Positions 10,561-22,378 of a DNA stretch of 64,000 bases are shown piece by piece. The DNA comes from Diphasiastrum complanatum (Eukaryota; Streptophyta; Lycopodiopsida; Lycopodiales; Lycopodiaceae). How positions within the stretch are numbered: the first letter of the stretch is position 1; each line of letters opens with the position of its first letter. Below the pieces are notes generated by a model. It was not told where the DNA came from, made no database searches, and worked only from the letters and a program-made list of their open reading frames with translations. Position numbers and translations under genes: made by a program. Location of the stretch: positions 14,288,049 to 14,352,048 of the forward strand of contig CM055095.1 in the NCBI GenBank assembly GCA_029204225.1, read 5' to 3'.

Positions 10561-10619
10561 GGAAGCTTATGTGTCTTAGCCAATGAACAAGACCTACCAT
10601 ATAATATCCACTTTTATCA

Positions 10620-10930
10620 AGCTTCCAGGTAGGCTGAGAGCTATTCCAACCCTTGCCATGCTTTCCAAAGACCCAACAAATATTCGATACGACAATCAGA
10701 GTGCTATTGCATTATCAATCAATCCTAGATTTCACTCTAGGAGCAAGCACATCGAGATTAAGTACCACTATATCAGGAGCAGAGTACTCAACAAGGAGGT
10801 GAGTCTGAAATTTTGCAGAACCCAGTACATGGCAGCTGACATATTTACAAAAGGGTTAAGTCAAGAAGCACACAAGAGTTTTTTTGCTATTTTGAATTTA
10901 AAAATCAAGGCATTCAAGGATCCAGATTAA
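10620..10930 (+). pseudogene. Copia-B-type RNase H C-terminus
   Basis: The + strand encodes YDNQSAIALSINPRFHSR, then KHIEIKYHYIRSRVL, then ADIFTKGLS and a terminal KIKAFKDPD plus stop. This closely parallels the end of the Copia-B polyprotein at 48270-48035 (KVKAFKDSD). A very G-rich tract follows at 10931-10965, which fits the polypurine tract, expanded by a G-run. Sequence upstream of 10620 is out of frame and unrelated. Confidence 0.8.
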
Positions 10931-10965
10931 GGGGGGTGGGGGGGGGGGGTGGGAGGGGGTTTGGA

Positions 10966-11534
10966 TTTCTATCCTCTCCATCCCTCATCTCTTCACTAAT
11001 CTAGATCCATTCATTTGCTATATGTAAATACTTCTAAAATCACACAGCCTATAGAAATACAAGAAAAGTTGACGACAATGTTTCCTTCAACTTTCTTGAC
11101 ATCCCATTGTCCGAAGTATTCGACTTATTGGCTTTCCCGAAGTCTTCGACGATCGTCGAAGGTCACTATTCAAAATGGAGCTCTTGTAAAGAGCAAGCTC
11201 GACATCCACGTCGACATCGAAGTCATCAGCATCTTCTCAAGAGCAAGCCCGACATCAAAGTCATTGACATCTTCTCAAAAGCAAGCTCGACATAGAAGTC
11301 TCCGACTTCATCAACTAAAATGACTTGTATAATTGGCGACTGATAACAACAACATGGTGCCTTAATCTCGTCTGTAAAGTACAGACCTCTATTAGAGGTC
11401 ACCACAAGAGCAAGGCGGTTACAGCCCAAAGCGGTGACAGTGCCTGAAGGAGGAAGCGGTAGCATGGCTATCCACTCTTCTCTCCACCGATCAGATATAC
11501 ATCGACTGCTCTTACGTACATCTGCCATTGTAAA

Positions 11535-11570
<36 letters not shown>

Positions 11571-11880
11571 GTATATAATCTGTAAATAAGAAAAAGAGGT
11601 CTAAGAAGATCGAGTGATCAGACGATTAGAAAGAGCGCACTAATTCGTTCTTCCTCTATGTTATATCAGAGTATTGTTTCAAGAAGAACGTGCGTCGTAT
11701 CTGCATTTAGAGTTGTACTATCTGCAATTATATAGTTCCTATTCTAGCCATCTGAATCGTGTTGTACTTTGTCCAATGCATTATCATTCAATTTTGATTC
11801 ACTGATTCATGCCATGTAGATAAACTATCCATAGATTAAGATACTCATATGACTGATAATTTGTGTGATCATAAGCTAAC
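10966..11880 (+). repeat. LTR fragment of a copia element, inverted twin of 35583-36265
   Basis: It follows the polypurine tract of the RNase H relic and so should be a 3' LTR. From 11230 to 11880 it matches the reverse complement of 35640-36265, including an open 100-codon - strand frame starting MADVRKSS at 11528. Around 11190-11300 there are about three imperfect 45-bp repeats with AGCAAGCTCGACATC. A (TA)n run lies at 11542-11570. The right end is lost where the (AG)n array begins. Confidence 0.6.
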
Positions 11881-11892
11881 TGTCATCAACAC

Positions 11893-12009
<117 letters not shown>

Positions 12010-12069
12010 CGTGAGGAGGGACGAGATAGCCGTGAGGGCCGAAGGAAGGGGCAACCGTGAGAACCATGC

Positions 12070-12071
<2 letters not shown>

Positions 12072-12154
<83 letters not shown>
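12072..12154 (+). repeat. (AG)n microsatellite
   Basis: A second pure AG array of about 83 bases, separated from the first by a 63-base G-rich spacer (12009-12071) that contains CCGTGAG three times. Confidence 0.98.
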
Positions 12155-12156
<2 letters not shown>

Positions 12157-12586
12157 TCACCAAAGGTAGACAAAACGCGTTTTAAGAGTTTTCATTGGGC
12201 CACATATGCCCTAAAACTTCAATGATGTGTATTTGACGTGTATTTGTTGGCGGCGGGCAGGTGACAGATATTGTTTCTAGAATCCTCGAGAAACAAAGAG
12301 CATTTTCTTTTTCTTGAATGTTCTAGAGAGAGAAAGTGACTTGAAAGAGGAGAGAGTGAGAGAGACATGCGATGGCCAAGATATGTTTATTACTGCTACG
12401 CTCATTTCCTCTCACCAATCAACGAGTTGTTGTCAACAAATGTCTTGGATATCGACAAACTCGGAATTGCGAAAGGGGATAGGAAGCTAGGAAATTTTGG
12501 CTTGCGACTAGAGAGAGGGAGGGAGAGAGCAGGAGCGAGCGAGCATAGATGAAGTTGCTGCAGTGTAGCAGATTGCTAAACGCTTC

Positions 12587-12652
12587 TGTAATTCAAGAAA
12601 ACTTTGTTGCGTGGGCTTATGTAATTCAAGAAAACGTTGTTGCGTGGGCTTA
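12587..12652 (+). repeat. 33-bp tandem duplication
   Basis: Two copies of a 33-base unit starting TGTAATTCAAGAAAAC and ending GTGGGCTTA lie head to tail, differing at one position (CTTTG versus CGTTG). Confidence 0.9.
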
Positions 12653-12956
12653 CAGATCGTTCAGGGGCGTATGTTAAGAACATGTCACTACCATAGCATC
12701 CGGAGAGACAAAAAGTGAAGAAGAAGAGGAAGGACGAATGGTGGGGTAAGGAGGAGGTACAAATTACAATCCAGGTGTTGGAGGGTGAGATGAGTGAGGT
12801 GTGGAGGAAGCAAATTTGTGAAATGAGGATTTGGAAGCGGTGAAGCTATATTTCAGATAGAAAGCACGCGGCTGGGATAGTTATGGTTCGTTCTATTTGC
12901 AGGTTGTGATAGCTGCCATCACAACTACCAAGGATTCAAATCTGGATAGGATGCTA

Positions 12957-13060
<104 letters not shown>

Positions 13061-13714
13061 ATGTCCTTTTTAGGGTTTTTTAGGATTACGGTTTCTAGGG
13101 GTTGAGAGGAATCAAATAGTACTTATACATGCATTGCAAGCATGGAAGTTTTCGAAACATTGCTATATCAAGGACCTCAAGGCTTGGTGGGCCGTAAGTC
13201 TGCCGGTGTCAAGACCAGCGGGTTGCTTGACAAGTGGCCCCCACATGTCGCCTAGTAATGCGCACTTCTCGATTTTAAATATGAGGCCATGGCGTCCACT
13301 TCCACGGCTGGGGCCACCAGACACGTGGCCAAATGGAGTCTTTTCACAAGCGCTCTCTTTCATCAAGTGCCTCTGTTGTAAGAGGTCCGTGCAAGGGTGG
13401 GTTACTAGTACCCATCGGCAAACTTTAGGAATGGAATCTAAAAGTTTTTTTAAAAATCGATATCATAAAGTATTTGATGGTTTTTTATACAAAGCATATA
13501 AATCCTTTTATGAATAGAAGTCTTCAAAAAATTGAAAAGTTTTATAAATTGGGGTTATTTTGAGGATAACTAAAAAAAAAGAGGTTTCCAAAGAAGCACA
13601 ACATGCCTCTTACCTCCGCAACGAAAATGAACGTTTGAATCTGGAAAAGACTCTTGCTGCCTGCCTGCCTGCCCTTCCTTTTGAAACGCTGGTGAATCCA
13701 CGTCCCCCCCTCCC

Positions 13715-13727
13715 TCCCTATATAGGA
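13715..13727 (+). promoter_or_regulatory. candidate TATA box for the galactosyltransferase gene
   Basis: CCCTATATAGGAC at about 13717-13729 follows a pyrimidine-rich tract (CCCCCCCTCCCTCC) and lies about 990 bases before the ATG at 14709. The segment between would be a long AG-rich 5' leader, possibly containing an intron. The call rests only on motif and position. The initiation site cannot be read from the sequence. Confidence 0.35.
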
Positions 13728-13963
13728 CTATTGCAAAACCCTAGAAGCAAATGCACCTCATTAGCATTAGGGCTATGCCACCTGGGCCTATGGCACTCGG
13801 TGCGTTAGTCAATCCCCTAAAATAAAGAGATCAGGTCTGTGTGTCAAGAAGTAGAGGTTGTTTGTTAGAAGGGAAGTCGTAAATGTGAGAGAGAAAAGCC
13901 AGCCCTAAATAGAAAGTAGGGTTTTGGTACCAAAAGGTAAAGAAGGGGAGCCTAAAGTATAGG

Positions 13964-13965
<2 letters not shown>

Positions 13966-13997
<32 letters not shown>
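13966..13997 (+). repeat. short (AG)n microsatellite
   Basis: About 32 bases of AG repeat in the presumed 5' leader of the galactosyltransferase gene. GA-rich leaders are common in plant genes. Confidence 0.95.
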
Positions 13998-13999
<2 letters not shown>

Positions 14000-14708
14000 C
14001 CCATTGTGAGCAAGGAGGAGCCAGAAGGAGAGGCTTCTCGTCCTCCGTCGTCATCGTCATCGTCTTCTTTTTCTGGCATGCATCTTCGGATTGCTTCCGT
14101 CAATGAATGAATGCACAGCTTTCTCAATTCGTGAAAGCCCTGGGAATCAAATTGCCATTCCGTACTGTTCGCTTCCATAGTGGAAACATAAAGCAGGGGG
14201 GACGGACAAAGGCATGCAGATTTAGTGAGATCTTTTAGTTTTTTGTGCATTAAATCCGTACGGTTGATAATTTCAAGTCAGCCAAGAAAAGTACAGGCTT
14301 GGCGCCAGATGAATCTCAGCTATTAACTTGTTCACTTGGGTTGATTTCCGTACATCTGCTCATACATTGTCAGACTATAAAGCTTTAAAATTATTGTAAA
14401 GGCATAGGCTGGATATACATCGAAGACATGGTTTAGTTATACGTTATGAAGCCGTAGGCTATAATCATGGAAGCATACTGTAGTCATGTACTATTATACA
14501 TATATTACGAAGGAGTAGTCTAAATATATATCATAAAGGCGTCTTCCAGATATATGCTATGAAAGGGTAGTGGGGATATTTATCAGGAGGTGCAGTACGG
14601 ATTATGATAGAAGAAGCTATGATTTGTGGACTGATGAAAGAAGTAAGGTTATTTTTTTTAACGCAGTTGTATAAATCAAAGCAGGTTGTGAATTGCTGAA
14701 AAGTCTCG

Positions 14709-17700
14709 ATGAAGAAGGGAAAATCGGATTCGATGTCTGTTGTTCGATTGAGATTCATGCACATTTTGTTAGCGCTGGTGGTGTTGTGTTTAATCACGAT
14801 GAGCATTGAAGCTCCCCGGCTCTTCAAGCCTAGATCAGTTTCTCTTTCGCGGCCTCCCCTTTTGGAGGTGTTGGATGACAGTCTCGAGAATAGAGACCAC
14901 CAGCACGAGCTCTTCTTAAAATTTGCAAAACCTAAAGAAAATCACCATTTCATCGATAAGGTGCAGTTTTCTGCCAGTGACAATATATTGAAAAAGTATG
15001 TCAAACAGGATCGTGAAGCGAAGGAGCATCAAGGCCGCCTACTTAGACGCTCATCTAAGCAGCAACGTGAATTCAGCAGAAAGCAGCAGTCAGATGCCCA
15101 AAAAGATGGCTTCAAAAACCGTATTTCAGGGAGTAGGTCCTCATCAGTGAAGGGCCAAAAGGCACTTTCTGATATGGAAAGAGCCATAGATGAGGCTTGG
15201 CTTGCAGGGGCAGAAGCATTAAAGGAAGCTGAAACAGCACTGAAATTGGGAAATCTAAGCATGGCAACTTCATCTAATAAGCACATCAAAGTTACTGATG
15301 ATTGTCCAAGAGTGGTGCTAATGTCCAGCCAGCAAATGCAAAAGGCTGGCTATAAAATGATATTTCCATGTGGCCTTATGTCAGGATCGGCTGTGACTGT
15401 TATTGGTAAGCCAAAGGCAGCACATGTGGAGTACATGCCTCATATCGCAAGAGTAGTGGAGGGAACCCCTAATGTGCTTGTTTCTCAGTTTACGCTTGAG
15501 CTTCAGGGGTTAACAGTTGTAGACAATGAGGATCCACCACGTATTTTGCATGTAAATCCCAGATTAGAGGGTGACTGGAGTGAAAAACCAGTGATTGAAC
15601 TTAATACTTGCTATCGTGGGCAATGGGGCATTGCACAGCGCTGTGAGGGATGGCAGTCACCAGATGATGAAGACAGAGGTACTTTATGTTTTATCTCTTA
15701 AATGTATGCTGAATGTACGAGGGGATAGTCTTTCTGGGGACCTCTCATGGTGGTTAAGGGTTATCTGAGATGTTGCGGCGAGCCCATTAGTGAGGGCGAG
15801 ACATAAATTCTGAAATTACCCAAACCATCCACCATGAAAGGCCTCTAGAAAGGCCCTTACCCGTATGTAAGGATGAGCGAAGTTATTCTCACCCTTATTT
15901 CACAGGATTAAAAGAGAATTTTGGACTCATTCTCTATTTTAAATTGATTTTTAAATCCGTTCAAAGTTTTACTGGCACTGAAAAATCTTTATGGGCATGC
16001 AAAAATTTGATCGTGGATTTCAATGAGTTACATGGCAGGCAAATTATGCGGAGGGGACTTTTCCATTATGGAATGGATTTTCATTGTAGCTCAGAGCATT
16101 TAAGAGAATCCTTTATGTATCTTGCATGTCTAATTTGTTTTCTTGTGCTTGACGGGCCAAATGAATGTCCGGCCTTGCCTTGTGCCCACCAGTGCGTGTA
16201 AAGAAGTTTCAAGGCAACCTTATGAAATCTTGCAACACTAAAATGAAAGTCGTAAATTACTAACAGGACTTTTAAACCACATTTAAAATTATTGGAGCTT
16301 TTACGTTAAGCAGCCTCATTCTTGCCTTGGTGTGAAGCATCCTACACTCTTTAGCCATTAGTACACTGTGAAGTTTTCCTATAGTTGGCAAAGTGTCTTG
16401 GATGGCAAAACTTTGGACCAAATTTGTGAAATCATCTCCAATGGAAGCCAACTCCCTATTTAGAGACTTGATTCTAAGCACATAGTCTTGTGCACTCTCC
16501 TCACGTCTTCTCATGCTTTGCAAGATTTGGTTTCTGAGCATGAGGACTCTAGAAGTGTTGCTTGATTCATAGATTGATTTCAAAGAATCCCAAGCCTCTT
16601 TAGCACTAGTACTTAAATTGGGTTAATGCAAATGTTAACAATTCTCCTTAAAGACTTCACTGGTTTTTGGAGACCAATGGTGCCCACTTACCGTTATCTT
16701 CAACTTATTCAAGCCACATTTTCAGGGGAAACAACTGACTTGGTTGATTACTTGCAATCATATGTTTTTCAATTTTCCTATATGAAAATAGTACCTTCAC
16801 TAACGGTGACTAGGCATCAGCTTATGCTTTGTATTTGAAGGGCGTATTTTTCAAAATCAAGTGAATGGTGTCGAGGCTTGGAATGTGAAGGCCATACCTT
16901 CCATTTTGGATTAGGGTATTAGTTCCCAATAACATTCAAATTTTGCATTTTGTAATGAAATGTGCAAAGAATTTTGAACCTTTCAGAGGTATTTTTATGA
17001 CAATTCTACAAAGTGGTGGCTTCCGGGGGAAGCTTAACTGACCTATTGGTGCAACTTTCTGACTTCAAGGGCGGTTTGTAAAACTGGTTCTCACGTGACC
17101 TTTAGTAAGGTTTTGCACTTCTTTGAAAGGAAAAAAAGGTAATTAAAGTGCATTGTGGCTTGCAAATTTCAAGCTTTCTGTTGGGGGCAGCAATGATGCC
17201 TTCATTAGGATTAATATCTTCTATTGATTGTATGTGTGTAAGTTCTACTTGTTTCATGAGCATTCAAGCATGCTTCTAGGACACTAATGATGTGCTGTGC
17301 TGGTGCACAACTTCTGTGGACTCGCAGTTGGGAAAGTAGGTAGCTGGACATCAGCTGGACATCAACTGAACACCCCTGAGCTTTTATAGTTAAGGAAGGG
17401 GTCAAAGCCCATAAAAAATTGGCCATATAAACAGAAGTTTAACTCAAAGCTAACCAGCTACAGTTTACTAATTGAAAGTGGGGCACCTGCCGTTCTTAAG
17501 TTAGCACCAGCATTGCGATTTGAAGGTAGAGATCACTCGTCACTTATTCGATTTATGACCATTTTTTTATGCCTTTTATGTGACACTTTAGAATCATCTC
17601 AAGGCCTATGTAAATTTAATAAGCTACGGTAAATGCCCAGAAATTTGGCAGTTTTCAATCTTTTCGCGACGGAAATGAACAATCCAACGCAAGCTTTGAC

Positions 17701-20700
17701 CCTCCAAGGCAAGCTTTGACACATGAAAGCTAATGCATGCTAGAACCTTTCAGTGAAGGGATAATACATTGAAGGGATAACATGTACATTTGAAAGCCAT
17801 AGTGACAAAATGACGTCACATATAAGCCTTTCCAAATCTCTTGGGAGCTTGATAAAATTTCACCCATGTTTCTTCTCATCAGAGAACCTGTTGGCTGTTA
17901 GATTATGGTTCTTGGAGAAGGTACTCAACAGTTTCGCATAAATGCTTGTATGTTATCAACAAGGATTTGGTTTGCAAACTTTACTTGCTTATGTATATCC
18001 TCCAGCAAACTCACATGCATGATTCAACACTTACTGGCGGTTCAGAAGTGGTTTATTTGTAAATCAATTTTTTTTGCCTGAATGGAAATCAAATGCATAT
18101 GTATAGCATCAAAAGCTCTTGCTTTCTTCACATACTAAAGTTGTATGTTGTGACCGGCTTTAGTTTATGGGGATATTAAAATGAGGGAAAGAATAAGGAT
18201 GTTTTAGAGAACACTAATAAGAAGCTCATGGATAATTGTGCTGAAATGAATTATCTTATTGTCACATTTATGAGAGTGTTGTTTTTCCAGTTGATGGACT
18301 ACTTAGATGTGAGAAATGGTTGCGAGAGGATTGGGAGGTTCAAGAAGAGCTGAAGACCTCGTGGTGGCTAAATACGATAATTGGCCGTGCTGAGAAAGCA
18401 AATGGAGACTGGCAGTACCCATTTCACCAAGAATCTTTGTTTGTCCTTTCTATCAGGGCAGGATGGGAGGGATACCATATAACTGTTGATGGGAGGCATG
18501 TCGCTTCATTTCCTTACAGGACGGTGAGTTACTTTTTATGACTTCTGGAGGTTACACACATTTAGATAAGTTAGCAAGTGTCTACTCCAGAAGGTGACAT
18601 GACATAAGAATGGGTGGGTCTAGATTTAGATTGTCTGAACAAACCACTTGTTCAGGAGCAAAGTTTCTTGTCATACTTTCTTTCCCAGATCCATAAAAAG
18701 CATTGCAGAGTAGCTGGAATAATTAAATATGTTTGTTACTGTTCAGGCCATATACAATCTGTCGCACAAGCAGGCATATGCATATTCTTATCGTGACGCG
18801 ATTGTGACAACTCCTGTTTTCTTGTCTATTTGGCTCCTCATTTGCATATGTTACTTGTTTGGTTATGTTGAGATTATCATCTCATTTATGATTGTTATCT
18901 GTAGGATTTCAAATTGGCTTTAGCTAATCAATCGTTCTACATACGAGAATTTTTTTTCTTTTTTGGAGTAGTGTCAACTATATATATAATAAATTTGATT
19001 TGTTTCTGTTTAATAAAGTTTTTTTTTATTGTGTCCTGATAAGCAAATCGCAATCTTTATTATATTAGACAACCTGTGTTGAAGTTCACATTTTAATATT
19101 GAAGTTCAATGTGCCCCTTAAATATGTATCGACTTATCATTAACACAATGTTTTCTCGCAGGGTTTTGTGTTGGAGGAGGCAACCGGTTTTACAGTTAGT
19201 GGGGATATTGAGTTGCAATCAGTTGTGGCAACCTCGCTACCTTCATCTCACCCAAACTTTTCACCCGAATTTGTTGTGGAGGAGGCGGAAAAATGGAGAG
19301 CTCCTAAATTACTTCGTTCTTCTGTTAGACTGTTTATTGGAATACTCTCCTCTAGCACTCACTTTGCAGAACGTATGGCAGTACGAAAGACATGGATGCA
19401 GTCCAAGTCTATCAGATTATCAGATGTAGTTGCTCGCTTTTTTGTTGGATTAGTAAGTTGAATTCTACGAGCTTTTAAGAATTTTTCGTTTGGTGCATAG
19501 AAAATTTACTGTTCTCATTCCCTAATTTACATTTGTCTAGATGATTTGGGATAAGTTAAATGTATTGTAGGATGCTCTAAGAATCAGGCTATTGCCCAGG
19601 GTTTAATATAAATTAGTTTGTTGATATTTACCATTTGTAATATAGCACGGTAGCAAGGACATAAATATCCAAGTCAGGAAGGAGGCAGACTTATTTGGAG
19701 ACATGGTTATTTTGCCCTTTATCGATCACTACGAATTGGTTGTTTTGAAGACTGTTGCGATATGTGACTACGGGGTACGTTTGTGCTACAAGTATTTGTA
19801 AAAACTTGAATCTGCTTCACTTGATCATCTTTTAAAAAATGTGAAGTTAAATTATGATTTTTTGTGATTCAGATACGGAACGTTTCAGCTAGACATATCA
19901 TGAAGACTGACGATGACACATTTGTAAGGGTTGAGACCATCTTAGATGCTGTGAAGGAACACCAGAATGAAGGTGGACTATACATGGGCAACATCAACCG
20001 ATTTCACAAACCTTTACGTCTTGGCAAGTGGGCAGTAACTTATGAGGTTGGCTAGTTCTGATAACTCTATCAAAGAAGCTAATTTGTGCCTGGAGCCTTT
20101 TTTATTGAATATTATAGCAGCAGATTTTATCTTTTACAAACTTGAAGTACAATAGCTGGCAAATAGGGAAAAAGCTCTCAAGTAGAAGGAAAAATAGGAT
20201 CATGAGGTTTGCTTTGGAAAATTAAGTATGCAGAAGACTCACATGGAAAATTGTTAGGGACCCAACCCCTTGGGTCTTCCACCTTACTTGAAACTGGACG
20301 TTGGACTAGGGCCTGCCGACTTGACCCATGACTCGTGGATGGGTCAAGTCAACAGGGATATGGAGGCATGGAGGCTGCTACCTTGTTGGTATAGAAGGGG
20401 GGGAGATCTCAATTACCATTCATTCTACCTACCTAGGAGAAGGTGGACGGTAGTGCGCATGTGCATAGCCAGGATGAGAGCTAGCTACTAGGGTTAGGAG
20501 ATGGCTGAAGGTGTTGGTGGTGGTATGGGACGTCGTTAGTATTGGAGGTTGGATCATGCTTGATTTCCAAGTCTCAGGCCTAGGGCACAAAGGGTGGATT
20601 TGGATTGGATCCCACGGCGGGGTGGATCATGAGCGTCGGATTCTTGTTGATCGACACTTGGCAGTTTCCAGTATGGTAGACTGTATTAGTTGGTATTAGA

Positions 20701-20926
20701 TTCACCGCAAATTGTGAATAGGTTTGATCGATCTGTCATGGTGAAATTGAGTTTTTGAAGTTTTTTTAACCTCACCTTCAAACTTCTTCGAAATCTCTAT
20801 GTCAGGTTTCTACTTCTCCAATTTGTGGCAGCCATGGACAATACCACAAATGGATTCTTTGGGATGTGGTCCAAGCATAGAAACATACATTTTGAACTAG
20901 AATAAGACTTATGTTTTGTGTAGGGT

Positions 20927-21018
<92 letters not shown>

Positions 21019-22378
21019 TTCTGATGTAGTGACAGATTCTAGCTCATTTTGCTGCATATTGGACTATGTTCGGGGACCAGTCACCAGGAATCAAGATTCA
21101 GAAGGTTAACATGAAATCTCTGATTCTCGACTACCTAATGACTAGTTGATACATTCTAATTTCTCCAACTTTCAAGTGGGATAGAAAATTGAAATGTGTC
21201 CACTGTTCAGTGTTAGTCACTAGTGTGCCAGGTGCCTCTTTCTAAAAATTAATGGAATCCTCTCTCTCTCTCATCTATAATCTATATCTATTTTGTGATT
21301 GACGATTGTGAGCTCTAGTATATCATATCAGATAAATTACAAATTACAATTCTGAATTTACAATGCACATTAACCTAGAAAGAAGTTAGAAGTTCGAAAT
21401 TGATCAATGAAGACTCAAATGTAATATCGACAATGATAGTTTATAAAACCCTTAATGATCAAAGTTCAAACAGTGAACACAACAGACCACAGACGATACT
21501 AAATACAATCTGCATGTCATGTCATGACCCAGTCACAATGTCGCTCAATAAGTCTCAAGAAGTCTCTCACATCTAGTATGTACCAATCCTGCTTATTACA
21601 CATGCGATTCTCATTCACAGCAGCTATTGCTATGCGTACAATTTATTCTTGCCTTCTGATATGATTCATATGATGTTAGCCCAAGTTCAGGTTTCCAAGG
21701 AAACGTAACCAGAATTGCTGGCATGTGAATAAGGTTCCAGATTATAAGGGATACCTATTTTTTTTGGGATGAAGGGGATTCCTTTTACCTCGGCTAAGCC
21801 CATGTCATAATAATTCCACACATTTTTCTTGTCATTCTAACGACCAATGAAAAGAGAAGACAAGGTTCATTGTGGGTTATTCTTAAGAGTGAGCTGTGTG
21901 TGAATATGGTGCAGGAATGGCCAGAAGAGGATTACCCTCCTTATGCTAATGGTCCAGGATACATCATCTCAGTCGATCTTGCGAAGTTCATTGTGTCTCT
22001 TTATGAAAAAGGCACCCTTCGGGTAATGTGGAAAATCTGTACTTTTATATTTTATCCCAAACAGTGGGTTCCATATCTGGTGACCTTAAAATTGTATTTA
22101 AAGCAAGCAGGTGCTTATTTTTTTTACAGCTTGTCTGTATTGTTGTAACCTGTGCAAGACCTATGTCAATGCAGCTATTCAAGATGGAAGACGTCAGCAT
22201 GGGACTCTGGGTGGTTCAATTTAATCATTCGCATCCAATAAATTATGTCCACAGTTTAAGGTTTTGCCAGTGGGGTTGTGTTGATGACTACTACATAGCA
22301 CACTACCAGTCCCCTCGCCAGATGTTTTGTCTCTGGGAGAAGCTCTCTCAGGGTGATCCTGAATGCTGCAATATGTGA
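14709..22378 (+). CDS. GALT: galectin-domain GT31 galactosyltransferase (GALT-type hydroxyproline O-galactosyltransferase)
   Basis: Likely Golgi type II enzyme adding galactose from UDP-Gal, most simply to hydroxyproline of arabinogalactan-proteins. Exons: 14709-15678, 18291-18523, 19162-19452, 19646-19774, 19873-20046, 21915-22022, 22175-22378. All introns are GT...AG and the joined frame encodes 702 residues, normal for the family. Visible parts: basic MKKGKSD start, a single membrane anchor at about residues 16-33, a stem, the [15 protein letters not shown] stem motif (161-175), a galectin domain (about 215-400, with [21 protein letters not shown] and [13 protein letters not shown]), then the GT31 domain with [12 protein letters not shown], the metal-binding DDD at 554-556 (MKTDDDTF), [16 protein letters not shown], and a C-terminal [15 protein letters not shown]. 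The start fits related proteins. GALT1-type beta-1,3-galactosyltransferase (N-glycan Lewis a) shares this architecture and cannot be excluded. Intron 1 (2.6 kb) holds a copia gag relic and intron 5 (1.9 kb) an (AG)n array. No coding damage is seen. Confidence 0.93.
16272..16620 (-). pseudogene. copia gag fragment in GALT intron 1
   Basis: On the - strand this encodes a UBN2-type Gag segment: [20 protein letters not shown]-like start, [20 protein letters not shown], then [17 protein letters not shown] and LHSVLMAKE. It resembles the middle of the Copia-A gag (compare 30200-29900). It is about 350 bases long with no LTR attached. It is an old fragment, antisense to the host gene and presumably removed with the intron. 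Confidence 0.75.
20928..21018 (+). repeat. (AG)n microsatellite in GALT intron 5
   Basis: About 90 bases of AG repeat with one AAAG interruption near 20999. The rest of this 1.9-kb intron shows no recognisable element. A short TCTCTCTCTC run lies at 21261. Confidence 0.97.

Noticed and set aside
13831-14250. 139-codon - strand frame with a MEANSTEWQFDS stretch and an acidic run
   Set aside because: It lies antisense to the presumed GALT leader and runs into the (AG)n array. Part of it reads plausibly, but no family, splice site or second copy supports it.
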